Under the pieces are notes generated by a model, which ran no database searches, was not told where the DNA came from, and was given only the letters and a program-made list of their open reading frames with translations. A program made the translations under genes and the position numbers. This document shows positions 1 through 11,090 of a stretch of 64,000 bases of DNA, piece by piece. Each line of letters starts with the position of its first letter. Within the stretch, counting starts at the first letter, position 1. Origin of the DNA: Terebella lapidaria (lineage: Eukaryota > Annelida > Polychaeta > Terebellida > Terebellidae); assembly GCA_949152475.1 (NCBI GenBank), contig OX424563.1, positions 39,442,120-39,506,119 of the forward strand, in the 5' to 3' direction.

Positions 1-310
1 CAATCAGTACCCAAACATGCTCAAAGCACAAATCTCCCATGGACACATCGAGCTCAATCATACCATAACAGGGTAGTATCGAACCATTGGCAGCTCGTAG
101 TCTCAACATATTGCTGGCATTGATTTTATCTACATGCGACATATGCTGACGGTAGAAACTTTCGGTAATTGTTGTTACCTCGGACCCAGTATCCAACAGA
201 CATTTTACTGGTATTCCAGCCAATTTCACTTCTATCACAGGACATTTACCAGCTATTTTACTGACCGATGGCTTTTTTTCAAATGAGCCAGTTTCGTTCA
301 CTGACAGACC
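1..310 (-). pseudogene. Retropepsin-like protease region of the LTR element (partial)
   Basis: Minus-strand translation of this stretch gives the aspartic-protease core LLDTGSEVTTI, at about 165-200. In this family the Asp-Thr-Gly supplies one half of the active site of a dimeric enzyme that cuts the Gag-Pol polyprotein. Upstream residues (KCPVIEVKLAGIPVKC) form the usual first strands, and downstream an ANGS...CYGMIELDV segment matches the flap and later strands. The rest of the protease and all of pol lie outside the window. It belongs to the element above and is treated as a fossil fragment, not a host protease. The zinc-knuckle gag directly upstream argues against a cellular aspartic protease such as DDI1. 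Confidence 0.8.
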
Positions 311-339
311 CGGCGCTTGGCTCCCAGCGTCGAGTACAT

Positions 340-1008
340 TCAGTTTAAATCAGACTCATCTCTAGCGCTGGAAGCTTTTTGCTGTCTTTTCTTTATTAGA
401 TCGGCTTTACGTTGCAAGCAGTTACGGGCATAATGGTTAGGGCCATTACAGTAGAAACACGTGTTCGACTGATCAGATTCTGACTTACCATCATTTCCCG
501 AGGGTGACTGGTGTCGGCTGCTTGAGTGATATTCACGCCGTCCTCTACCGCGCCTGCGGCCACGTGCTCGGTCATAACTGCGTCCGCGGCTACCGGAAAA
601 CTTCACCTGTTCCTGGAAACAGCGCTTCAATTCATTAATACTTTCTTCCTGCTTAGCAAGAGCGCTAGTTATTTCGGCGGCACATTCGGGTTTCGCGGTA
701 TTTTGTTTCGCGCTTTCTACGCTCTCTTGTATCACATCTTCACTGATAGTCCATCTTCGCGCATTTTCTCGCAATTCCCAAAATTTTAATTCGGGCCGCT
801 CGATATTTAGACGCCGTAGTTCGCGCTTTAGACTACGATCAAACACACCCTCCGCAAATTTCTCTTTCAGGACCTTTTCTGTATCTGCGAAGTAATTTTT
901 GTTCAGTTTCTCTAATCGCAGCGCTAAATTGATCAGAGCGTAAGCATAGTCATCGAGTGACTCGGATATTTCTTGATTCCGCCCAAAAAATTTCTGTTGC
1001 AACTGCAC
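340..1008 (-). pseudogene. gag, C-terminal part with CCHC zinc knuckle
   Basis: This is a 222-codon minus-strand stretch. Its first half is charged and probably helical, as in capsid C-terminal domains (for example SLDDYAYALINLALRLEKL near residue 17). A basic arginine/glycine-rich stretch follows at about residues 140-165. A CX2CX4HX4C zinc knuckle (CFYCNGPNHYARNC, residues 184-197, about 418-459 on the plus strand) binds nucleic acid during RNA packaging in this family. A lysine-rich tail closes it. Composition and order are those of a Ty3/gypsy Gag nucleocapsid end. It sits just upstream, in element orientation, of the protease region. A shorter plus-strand open stretch inside it (526-789) is a shadow. 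Confidence 0.85.
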
Positions 1009-1049
1009 GGGCGAATCTTTAGCACCGAATATCTGTTTAAGTTCACCAG

Positions 1050-1382
1050 TTATATCACTGAATGACGCTTTTCAACACGCAATTTGAGTTCGACTTTCGC
1101 TTCACGCCCAACATGATCAAGCACGAAATCGCGTTTATCTTGGTCTTTCGTGTAACGTTGTGTCACAAAGTGCATAACACCTTCTAACCACTCATCGATA
1201 TCATCCTTATCGGAAAATTGTTTTATCTGTTTATCTTTACTGATAAACATCGGCGCACGATTTGCTTCAGAGTTTTCGGCTCTCGATATCTCCAGTTCGC
1301 GTTCCAATTTGGTTATTTTTTCACGCATATTTCGTTCCAACGAGCTATCACGCCCCGCCCCTTTATCACTTTGTGTCGACAT
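1050..1382 (-). pseudogene. gag, N-terminal part
   Basis: This is a 110-codon minus-strand stretch starting with an ATG at 1,382. After a short polar leader it has a heptad-like segment (MREKITKLERELEI, about residues 19-32) that could form a coiled coil. A segment ending KQFSDKDDIDEWLEGVMHF follows, which resembles the conserved F...D.IDEWL start of the capsid-like region in many metazoan gypsy Gag proteins. This start is chosen because it is the first Met of the open stretch and the matching motif lies about 50 residues inside. It belongs with the zinc-knuckle part at lower coordinates. The element is a fossil and no functional protein is proposed. Confidence 0.7.
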
Positions 1383-1730
1383 CTTAACTAAGTGCTAACC
1401 ACGTTAGGACTACACGTACACAGGACACACACACACAACGGGTTCTGTTCAAATTTGTCAAAGTTCGCAGTCCAAGTCCAGTAAGTCAGTCAGTCTATAG
1501 GCCTACACCCGAAGCTCCCAAAATCCTCGCCTATGAAATACCCAAACTGTCAGAAATGAATCAATTTTCCTACCTATGTAATAGCTAAGATATGATTAAA
1601 AAATACATATGTTCAGCTGGTTTGTATGCCTATATATGCTGATCTGATATATATGCTGATCTGATATTCTAACAAAAACAAAAGCAAGCAAAATTCAAAA
1701 ATTCACCAGAAAAAAATCAATATTTACGAT
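1383..1730. other. Spacer beside gag; no gene seen
   Basis: This should contain the 5' leader, and possibly part of the LTR, of the minus-strand retroelement. I could not identify a primer-binding site or a TG...CA LTR boundary with confidence. Visible features are a short AC run (about 1,425-1,437), GTCA-type short repeats near 1,480-1,495 and increasing AT content toward 1,730. No tRNA-like fold or coding stretch is seen. Confidence 0.5.
1631..1664. repeat. 17-bp perfect tandem pair
   Basis: TATATATGCTGATCTGA occurs twice back to back (1,631-1,647 and 1,648-1,664). A two-copy tandem duplication of this size is consistent with replication slippage. No function is implied. Confidence 0.9.
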
Positions 1731-1747
1731 TTATTATTATTATTATC

Positions 1748-1792
<45 letters not shown>
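1731..1792. repeat. TTA / TTTA / T low-complexity tract
   Basis: The tract is a run of TTA repeats, then TTTA repeats, then about 18 T. Read on the minus strand it is an A-rich tail ending in AAAT and AAT repeats. It lies directly beside the CpG-rich stretch that follows. It could be a plain microsatellite or the tail of a minus-strand non-LTR retroposon; the sequence alone does not decide. Confidence 0.85.
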
Positions 1793-1794
<2 letters not shown>

Positions 1795-2290
1795 TGTGTG
1801 CACGTAATACCAATTATAGGCCTAGTTGGCGCGCTTCGATGGCGATCCGGCGAAGATTCCTTCCGATGGGCGACGTGATCCAGCGGCGACAGAGACGACT
1901 CCCTCGACGCGCGTTGTCGTACACGTGGTGTCGTAATCTATGCGGTGTCGTACCGTGAAGACAAGCTGACGACTCGAATCTTACTCGACGCACAGGGTGA
2001 CGCACATGCAAGTGCCCTCGAAAACAGACTTGACGCGGTTTCGTCCGTCAGAATGTAGAGCTCAGGAGAACTGCTCACATCTCAGCAGTACACGTTAACA
2101 TTCGTACGATAGGACACGATGAGACGTTGACATAAGTACAAGTATACGAACACAGAAGACGTGGAAGTGCAGTTGGACGGGTGCGTGATTCCCAACCTGA
2201 CTGGGCCACACGGAGGTCCGGACGTTGGCTCGGGGATTCGTAGCGGCGTACCGTGGGGTTGTGTTCAATTAACGGGTTGAAATGCTTCCT
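1793..2290. other. CpG-rich intergenic stretch; no gene recognised
   Basis: Base composition changes sharply from the AT-rich flanks to a CpG-rich stretch with many CGAC, TCGT and GCGC words. A minus-strand open stretch at 1,814-2,011 (65 codons, arginine- and histidine-rich) reflects this composition and resembles no family I know. I looked for Pol III A and B box patterns of a tRNA-derived SINE and did not find a convincing pair. It may be the body of a retroposon whose A-rich tail is the tract at 1,731-1,792, or part of an LTR. Confidence 0.35.
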
Positions 2291-3044
2291 GATGCTCGCA
2301 GCGCCACATGTAGTAGAGTGGTGTGAAATTCAGGCTCGGAACAGGAATGCGTTTGAACTTTTTATTCAACATGAAACAAACCTAAAAGAAACAGTATATA
2401 AAAACAAGTATATAATTGAAAATAAGCACCGAAAGAAAAAAGTAAATAATTTCAAGATGACAATTCCAACTCATGACAATCATGAATATTCCATGAATAT
2501 TTAAAGTCTATACTCGGCATCAAAATTACACTGAAATAAGTTCCAATAAATTAATAGATATCAGTAGACAAATGAATACCAATAAGCAATGATAATACTG
2601 AGCTTACCCCACGAGCAAAGCGGATAAATTAATTCCAACTAAATGCCACGTGATTCTCCCCGACCTATCTGTCCGTCCGTCTCCGTGGGCAGCTAGCGTT
2701 AGACTGACCACGAGTACCGGTCAATATTCGTCACGTCGGTCAGTGGTACATTGTGATTGGTCAACATTTGTTATGACACCATGGACACGAGTATTAATAG
2801 ATGTTAGATAATTAAATATTTGATATTACATATCAATAACGCAATCTTGTATTAACCAACGGTAAATGACGATATTCGCACCGCAGTATTCACGCAAAAA
2901 TATAAAAATGAATTATTACACGATACGATATGTGTCGCTTACGTTTAGCCATTATAATCATAATGTAACCACGATAATTTCGGAACATCATAATGTAATC
3001 ATAATGTAATAGTACTTTGTCATACTCGTATATATCAAAACGTG
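2291..3044. other. AT-rich intergenic stretch; no gene recognised
   Basis: This is mostly AT-rich non-coding DNA. A plus-strand open stretch at 2,253-2,504 is lysine- and asparagine-rich low-complexity translation with no recognised family. A more GC-balanced part at about 2,645-2,780 contains CACGTG and an inverted CCAAT-like ATTGG. Near 2,950-3,010 the short word TCATAATGTAA is repeated three times. None of this is enough to call a promoter. Confidence 0.5.
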
Positions 3045-3341
3045 TTGGCGGTTACGATGTTCTGGCTTTGACGCAAGTGCACTTACGAGGTTCTGGCGTC
3101 ACCATTGTGAATCACATACGGGCGCTTGCGACCTTCTGGCAAAAATCGCTGGTGCTTACGACCTTTTGGCGAACACGTTTTGTGCAATTTGGCGCTTACG
3201 ACTTTTTAGAAAAAAACGAATTTCCGGTTTTGGTTTATTGAGAGCATGATCAGTCATCGATTGGATGATGACAAAGAAGCTCCTGGCTTGATTTGACTGA
3301 TTAACTCATTTTCACCAAAAATGGCGCTTACGACCTTCTGG
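3045..3341 (+). repeat. Six diverged copies of a 20-bp motif flanking the satellite
   Basis: Variants of GGCGCTTACGACCTTCTGGC start near 3,045, 3,077, 3,119, 3,150, 3,190 and 3,322. The first four gaps alternate about 32, 42, 31 and 40 bp, suggesting an older composite unit of about 73 bp. The last copy ends 12 bp before the first satellite unit. The copies differ from each other more than satellite neighbours do, so this looks like an older, decaying minisatellite. A plus-strand open stretch at 3,017-3,241 is only its translation. Confidence 0.7.
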
Positions 3342-3503
3342 TTTTTACCCGTCGATGTGACGCTCCACCGTACGATGGACATGGGATGCTCCATCGTACG
3401 ATGGACATGTGATGCTCCACCATACGATGGACATGCTATGCTCCACCATACGATGGACATGTGACGCTCCACCGTACGATGGACATGAGACGCTCCACCG
3501 TAC

Positions 3504-3737
3504 GATCGACATGCGATGCTCCATTGTACGATGGACATGTGACGCTCCACTGTACAATGGACATGTGACGCTCCACCATACGATCGACATGCGATGCTCC
3601 ATTGTACGATGGACATGTGACGCTCCACTGTACAATGGACATGTGACGCTCCACCGTACGATCGACATGCGATGCTCCATTGTACGATGGACATCTAACG
3701 CTCCACCATACGATGGACATTAGATGCTCCACCGTAC
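3504..3737 (+). repeat. Three-unit (78-bp) higher-order repeat, about 3 copies
   Basis: A trio of unit types (GATCGACATGCGATG..., then one with CCATTGTAC, then one with ACTGTACAATGG) recurs with starts at 3,504, 3,582 and 3,660, exactly 78 bp apart. It is the clearest short-period higher-order structure near the left edge of the array. The third copy has begun to diverge (CATCTAACG in place of CATGTGACG). Confidence 0.8.
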
Positions 3738-5049
3738 GATGGACATGTGACGCTCCACCGAATGATGGACATTCGAGGTTCCACCGTAAGATGGACATGT
3801 GACGCTCCACCGTACGATAGACATGCGATGCTCCACCGTACGATGGACATGTGACGCTCCACTGTACAATGGACATGTGACGCTCCACTGTATGATGGAC
3901 ATGCGAGGCTCCACCGTACGATGGAAATGGGATGCTCCATCGTACGATGGACATGTGATGCTTCACCGTACGATCGACATGCGATGCTCCACCGTACGAT
4001 GGACATGCGACGCTCCACCGTACGATGGACATCTGACGCTCCACCTTCCGATGGACATCTGACGCTCCACCGTACGATCGGCATGCGATGCTCCACCGTA
4101 CGATGGACATGTGATGCTCCACCGTACGATGGACATCTGATGCTCCACCGTACGATGGACATGCTATGCTCCACCGCACGATGGACATGTGATGCTCCAC
4201 CGTACGATGGACATGGGACGCTCCACCGAATGATGGACATGCGAGGCCCCACCATAAGATGGACATGTGACGCTCCACCGTACGATGGACATGCGTCGCT
4301 CCACCGTACGATGGACATGTGACGCTCCACCGAAGGATGGACATGCGAGGCTCAACTGTAAGATGGACATGTTATGCTCCACCGTACGATGGACATGCGA
4401 TGCTCCATCGTACGATGGACATGGGATGCTCCACCGTATGATGGACATGTGACACTCCACTGTACGATGGATATGCGATGCTCCACCGTACGATGGACAT
4501 GTGATGTTCCACCGTACGATGGACATCTGACGCTCCACCGTAGGATGGACATGTGATGCTCCACCGTACGATGGACATGTGACGCTCCACCGTACGATGG
4601 ACATGGGATGCTCCATCGTACGATGGACATGTGATGCTCCACCATACGATGGACATGCTATGCTCCACCATACGATGGACATGTGACGCTCCACCGTACG
4701 ATGGACATGAGACGCTCCACCGTACGATCGACATGCGATGCTTCACAGTACGATTGACATGTGATGCTCCACTGTACGATGGACATCTAACGCTCCACCA
4801 TACGATGGACATGAGATGCTCCACCATACGATGGACATGTGACGCTCCACCGAATGATGGACATGCGAGGTTCCACCGTAAGATGGACATGTGACGCTCC
4901 ACCGTACGATAGACATGCGATGCTCCACCGTACGATGGACATGTGACGCTCCATTGTACAATGGACATGTGACGCTCCACCGTATGATGGACATGCAAGG
5001 CTCCACTGTACAATGGACATGTGACACTCCACCTTACGATGGACATGCG

Positions 5050-5415
5050 ACGCTCCACCGTACGATGGACATGCGACGCTCCATCGTATGATGGCCTAGC
5101 GACGCTCCATCGAAAGATGGACATGCAACTCTCCACTGTATGATGGACATGCGATGCTTTACTGTACAATGGACACGTGACGCTGCACCGTACGATGGAC
5201 ATGCGATGCTCCACTGCACGATGGACATATGACGCTCCACCGTACGATGGACATGCGACGCTCCATCGTATGATGGCCTAGCGACGCTCCATCGAAAGAT
5301 GGACATGCAACGCTCCACTGTATGATGGACATGCGATGCTTTACTGTACAATAGACACGTGATGCTGCACCGTACGATGGACATGCGATGCTCCACGTAC
5401 GACGGACATGTGACG
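5050..5415 (+). repeat. 182-bp (7-unit) tandem duplication
   Basis: The marker ATGGCCTAGCGACGCTCCAT followed by CGAAAGATGG occurs at about 5,091 and 5,273, exactly 182 bp apart, with matching units around it, including GCTTTACTGTACAAT and an ACGTGA variant. A further copy lies at about 6,726 (see the 1,453-bp offset block). Confidence 0.75.
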
Positions 5416-7190
5416 CCCCACCGTACGATGGACATGCGACGCTCCACTGTATGATGGACATGCGAATCTCCACTGTACGATGGACATGGGATTCTCCATC
5501 GTATGTTGGACATGTGATGCTGCATTGTACGATCGACATGCGATGCTCCACCGTACGTTGGACATGGGATGCTCCACCGTACGATGGACCTCTGACGCCC
5601 ACCGTACGATGGACATGCTATGCTCCAATGTACGATGGACATGAGACGCTCCACTGTACGATGGACATGCGACGCTCCATCGTACAATGGACTAGCGATG
5701 CTCCACCGTAAGATGGACATGTGACGCTCCACCGTACGATGGACATGCGACGCTCCTTCGTACGATGGACATGGGACGCTCCACCGTACGATCGACATGC
5801 GATGCTCCACCGTACGATGGACATGTGATGCTCCACCGTACGATGGACATGGGACGCTCCAATGTACGATGGACATGTGACGCTCCACTGTACGATGGAC
5901 ATGCAAAGCTCCACTGTACGATGGACATGTGACGCTCCACCGTACGATGGACATGCGAGGCTCCACCGTAAGATGGACATGTGACGCTCCACCGTACGAT
6001 GGACATGCGATGTTCCATCGTACGATGGACATGGGATGCTCCACCGTATGATGGACATGTGACGCTCCACCTTATGATGGACATGCGTTGCTTCACCGTA
6101 CGATGGACATGTGATGCTCCACCGTACGATGGACATCTGACGCTCCACCGTACGATAGACATGCGACGCTCCATCGTACGATGGACATGTGACGCTCCAC
6201 CGTACGATGGACATGTGACGCTCCACAGTATGATGGACATGCAAAGCTCCACGGTACAATGGACATGTGACTCTCCACCGTACGATGGACATGGGACGCT
6301 CCACCGTACGATGGACATGGGAAACTCCACCGTATAATGGACATGTGACGCTCCACTGTACGATGGACATGCGACGCTCCACCGTACCATGGACATGCGA
6401 TGCTCCACACACGATGGACATGTGACGCCCCACCGTACGATGGACATGCGACGCTCCACCGTACGATGGACATGCGACGCTCCACAGTACGATGGACATG
6501 TGACGCTCCAGCGTAAGATGGACATGCGACGCTCCAGCGTACGATGGACTAGCGAAGCTCCACCGTAAGATTGACATGCGACGCTCCATCGTACGATGGA
6601 CATGTGACGTTCCACCGTACGATGGACATCTGACGCTTCTCCGTACGATGGACATGCGATGCTCCAATGTACGATGGACATGTGACGCTCCACCGTACGA
6701 TGGACATGCGACACTCCATCGTATGATGGCCTAGCGACGCTCCATCGAAAGATGGACATGCAACGCTCCACTGTATGATGGACATGCGATGCTTTACTGT
6801 ACAATGGACACGTGACGCTGCACCGTACGATGGACATGCGATGCTCCACGTACGATGGACATGTGACGCCCCACCGTACGATGGACATGCGACGCTCCAC
6901 TGTATGATGGACATGCGAATCTCCACTGTACGATGGACATGGGATGCTCCATCGTATGATGGACATGTGACGCTGCATTGTACGATCGACATGCGATGCT
7001 CCACCGTACGATGGACATGGGATGCTCCACCGTACGATGGACCTCTGACGCCCACCGTACGATGGACATGCTATGCTCCACCATACGATGGACATGTGAC
7101 GCTCCACCGTACGATGGACATGGGACGCTCCATCGTACGATGGACATGGGATGCTCCACCGTATGATGGACATGTGACGCTCCACCGTAC
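5230..7190 (+). repeat. Duplicated segment at 1,453-bp offset
   Basis: About 5,230-5,690 recurs at about 6,680-7,140. Shared rare variants are GGCCTAGCG/CGAAAG, GCTTTACTGTACAAT, the shortened CTCCACGTACGA unit, GCGAATCTCC, TGCATTGTACGATCG and the shortened CTGACGCCCACCG unit. The offset 1,453 is 3 bp short of 56 units, as expected if the interval contains units with small deletions. Confidence 0.7.
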
Positions 7191-8786
7191 GATGGACATG
7201 CGACGCTCCATCGTACGATGGACATGGGATGCTCCACCGTATGATGGACATGTGACGCTCCACCGTACGATGGACATACGAGTCTCCATCGTAAGATGGA
7301 CATGTGACGCTCCACTGTACAATGGACATGTGACGCTCCACCGTATGATGGACATGCAAGGCTCCACTGTACAATGGACATGTGACACTCCACCGTACGA
7401 TGGACATGCGACGCTCTAACGTAGGATGGACTAGCGAAGCTCCACCGTAAGATGGACATGTGACGCTCCACAGTACGATGGACATCTGACGCTCCACCGT
7501 ACGATGGACATGTGATGCTCCACTGTACGATGGACATGTGACGCTCCACCGTACGATGGACATGGGACGCTCCAATGTACGATGGACATGCGACGCTCCA
7601 CTGTACGATGGACATGCGATGCTCCACTGTACGACGGACATGTGACGCTCCACTGTATGATGGACATGCGAGGCTCCACCGTACGATGGACATGGGACGC
7701 TCCATCGTACGATGGACATGTGACGCTCCACCGTACGATCGACATGCGATGCTCCACCCAACGATGGACATGTGATGCTCCACCGTACGATGGACATCTG
7801 ACGCTCCACCGTACGATGGACATGCTATGCTCCACCGTACGATCGACATGCGATGCTCCACCGTACGATGGACATGCTATGCTCCACCGCACGGTGGACA
7901 TGTGAGGCTCCACCGTACGATGGACATGGGACGCTCCACCGAATGATGGACATGCGAGGCTCCACCATAAGATGGACATGTGACGCTCCACCGTACGATG
8001 GACATGCGACGCTCCACCGTACGATGGACATGTGACGCTCCACCGAAGGATGGACATGCGAGGCTCCACTGTAAGATGGACATGTTACGCTCCACCGTAC
8101 GATGGACATGCGACGCTCCATCGTACGATGGACATGGGATGCTCCATCGTATGATGGACATGTGACACTCCACTGTACGATGGATATGCGATGCTCCATC
8201 GTACGATGGACATGTAATGTTCCACCGTACGATGGACATCTGACGCTCCACCGTAGGATGGACATGTGAGTGACGCTCCACCGTACGATGGACATGTGAC
8301 GCTCCACCGTACGATGGACATGGGATGCTCCATCGTACGATGGACAGGTGATGCTCCACCATACGATGGACATGCTATGCTCCACCGTACGATGGACATT
8401 TGACGCTCCACCGTACGATGGACATGAGACGCTCCACCGTACGATCGACATGCGATGCTTCACAGTACGATTGACATGTGATGCTCCACTGTACGATGAA
8501 CATCTAACGCTCCACCATACGATGGACATGAGATGCTCCACCGTACGATGGACATGTGATGCTCCACCGAATGATGGACATGCGAGGTTCCACCGTAAGA
8601 TGGACATGTGACGCTCCACCGTACGATAGACATGCGATGCTCCACCGTACGATGGACATGTGATGCTCCACTGTACAATGGACATGTGACGCTCCACCGT
8701 ATGATGGACATGCAAGGCTCCACTGTACAATGGACATGTGACACTCCACCGTACGATGGACATGCGACGCTCTACCGTAGGATGGA

Positions 8787-11090
8787 CTAGCGAAACTCCA
8801 CCGTAAGATGGACATGTGACGCTCCACCGTACGATGGACATCTGACGCTCCACCGTACGATGGACATGCTATGCTCCAGCGTACGATAGACGTGTGACGC
8901 TCCAGCGTACGATGGACATAAGACGCTCCACCGTATAATGGACATGTGACGCTCCACCGTACGATGGACATGAGACGCTCCACCGTATATGGACATGTGA
9001 CGCTCCACCGTACGATGGACATGTGACACTCCACTGTACGATGGATATGCGATGCTCCACCGTACGATGGACATGTGATGTTCCACCGTACGATGGACAT
9101 CTGACGCTCCACCGTAGGATGGACATGTGACGCTCCACCGTACGATGGACATGTGACGCTCCACCGTACGATGGACATACGAGGCTCCACCGTAAGATGG
9201 ACATGTGACGCTCCACTGTACAATGGACATGTGACGCTCCACCGTATGATGGACATGCAAGGCTCCACTGTACAATGGACATGGGACGCTCCACTGAATG
9301 ATGGACATGCAAGGCTCCACCATAAGATGGACATGTGACGCTCCACCGTACGATGGACATGCGACGCTCCACCGTACGATGGACATGTGACGCTCCACCG
9401 AAGGATGGACATGTGATGCTCCACCGAAGGATGGACATGCGAGGCTCCACTGTAAGATGGACATGTTATGCTCCACCGTACGATGGACATGCGAAGCTCC
9501 ATCGTACGATGGACATGGGATGCTCCACCGTATGATGGACATGTGACACTCCACTGTACGATGGATATGCGACGCTCCACCGTACGATGGACATGCGACG
9601 CTCCATCGTACGATGGACATGGGATGCTCCACCGTATGATGGACATGTGACACTCCACTGTACGATGGATATGCGATGCTCCACCGTACGATGGACATGT
9701 GATGTTCCACCGTACGATGGACATCTGACGCTCCACCGTAGGATGGACATGTGACGCTCCACCGTACGATGGACATGTGACGCTCCACCGTGCGATGGAC
9801 ATGGGATGCTCCATCGTACGATGGACAGGTGATGCTCCACCAAACGATGGACATGCTATGCTCCACCGTACGATGGACATTTGACGCTCCACCGTACGAT
9901 GGACATGAGACGCTCCACCGTACGATCGACATTTTTCACTAGCGAAACTCCACCGTAAGATGGACATGTGATGCTCCACCGTACGATCGACATCTGACGC
10001 TCCACCGTACGATGGACATGCTATGCTCCAGCGTACGATAGACATGTGACGCTCCACCGTACGATGGACATGGGACGCTCCACCGTATAATGGACATGTG
10101 ACGCTCCACCGTACGATGGACATGAGACGCTCCACCGTATATGGACATGTGACGCTCCACCGTACGATGGACATGTGACACTCCACTGTACGATGGATAT
10201 GCGATGCTCCACCGTACGATGGACATGTGATGTTCCACCGTACGATGGACATCTGACGCTCCACCGTAGGATGGACATGTGACGCTCCACCGTACGATGG
10301 ACATGTGACGCTCCACCGTACGATGGACATACGAGGCTCCACCGTAAGATGGACATGTGACGCTCCACTGTACAATGGACATGTGACGCTCCACCGTATG
10401 ATGGACATGCAAGGCTCCACTGTACAATGGACATGGGACGCTCCACCGAATGATGGACATGCGAGGCTCCACCATAAGATGGACATGTGACGCTCCACCG
10501 TACGATGGACATGCGACGCTCCACCGTACGATGGACATGTGACGCTCCACCGAAGGATGGACATGTGATGCTCCACCGAAGGATGGACATGCGAGGCTCC
10601 ACTGTAAGATGGACATGTTATGCTCCACCGTACGATGGACATGCGACGCTCCATCGTACGATGGACATGGGATGCTCCACCGTATGATGGACATGTGACA
10701 CTCCACTGTACGATGGATATGCGATGCTCCACCGTACGATGGACATGTGATGTTCCACCGTACGATGGACATCTGACGCTCCACCGTAGGATGGACATGT
10801 GACGCTCCACCGTACGATGGACATGTGACGCTCCACCGTACGATGGACATGGGATGCTCCATCGTACGATGGACATGTGATGCTCCACCATACGATGGAC
10901 ATGCTATGCTCTACCATACGATGGACATGTGACGCTCCACCGTACGATGGACATGAGACGCTCCACCGTACGATCGACATGCGATGTTTCACAGTACGAT
11001 TGACATGTGATGCTCCACTGTACGATGGACATCTAACGCTCCACCATACGATGGACATGAGATGCTCCACCGTACGATGGACATGTGACG
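8787..11090 (+). repeat. 1,152-bp tandem duplication (8,787-9,938 and 9,939 to about 11,090)
   Basis: Starting at a CTAGCGAAACTCC unit, the same order of rare unit types recurs 1,152 bp later: CCGTATATGG, GATATGCGATG, GTAGGATGG, CATACGAGG, GCAAGGCTCC, GAAGGATGG. The first copy carries an extra 104 bp (4 units) near 9,560-9,665. 1,152 is 44 units plus 8 bp. The extra bases sit at the junction near 9,930, where ATTTTTCA interrupts a unit. Confidence 0.75.

Larger units (their letters stand above)
1..1382 (-). mobile_element. LTR retrotransposon fossil, Ty3/gypsy-like, 5' (gag-pro) part
   Basis: This is a minus-strand retroelement that enters from the left edge. Read from high to low coordinate it shows an N-terminal gag part, a gag part with a basic RG-rich stretch and a CCHC zinc knuckle, and the start of a retropepsin-type aspartic protease. 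That order is the normal gag-pro order of LTR retrotransposons. The single CCHC knuckle and a protease core of the LLDTGSE type followed by an ANGS...IELDV stretch suit Ty3/gypsy better than Copia or BEL, but no reverse transcriptase is in view to settle it. The visible part looks broken, with about one or two breaks. No LTR pair is inside the window, so its age cannot be measured; the long surviving gag stretches suggest it is not very ancient. The 5' LTR should lie above 1,382, but I could not place its ends. Confidence 0.85.

Noticed and set aside
526-789. Plus-strand 87-codon open frame
   Set aside because: It lies opposite the gag zinc-knuckle part and has no family resemblance; it is a shadow frame.
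1814-2011. Minus-strand 65-codon Arg/His-rich open frame as a small gene
   Set aside because: It follows from CpG-rich composition, with no motif, signal or neighbour to support coding.
2253-2504. Plus-strand 83-codon open frame as a small gene
   Set aside because: The second half is lysine/asparagine-rich low-complexity translation of AT-rich DNA, with no recognised family.
3017-3241. Plus-strand 74-codon open frame
   Set aside because: It is a translation of the diverged 20-bp motif repeats; motif spacing is not a multiple of three, so no frame is kept.
3254-3694. Minus-strand open frame crossing from the array into the left flank as a gene with a unique end
   Set aside because: The unique part is short, without recognised motif, and simply continues until the first stop in non-repeat DNA.
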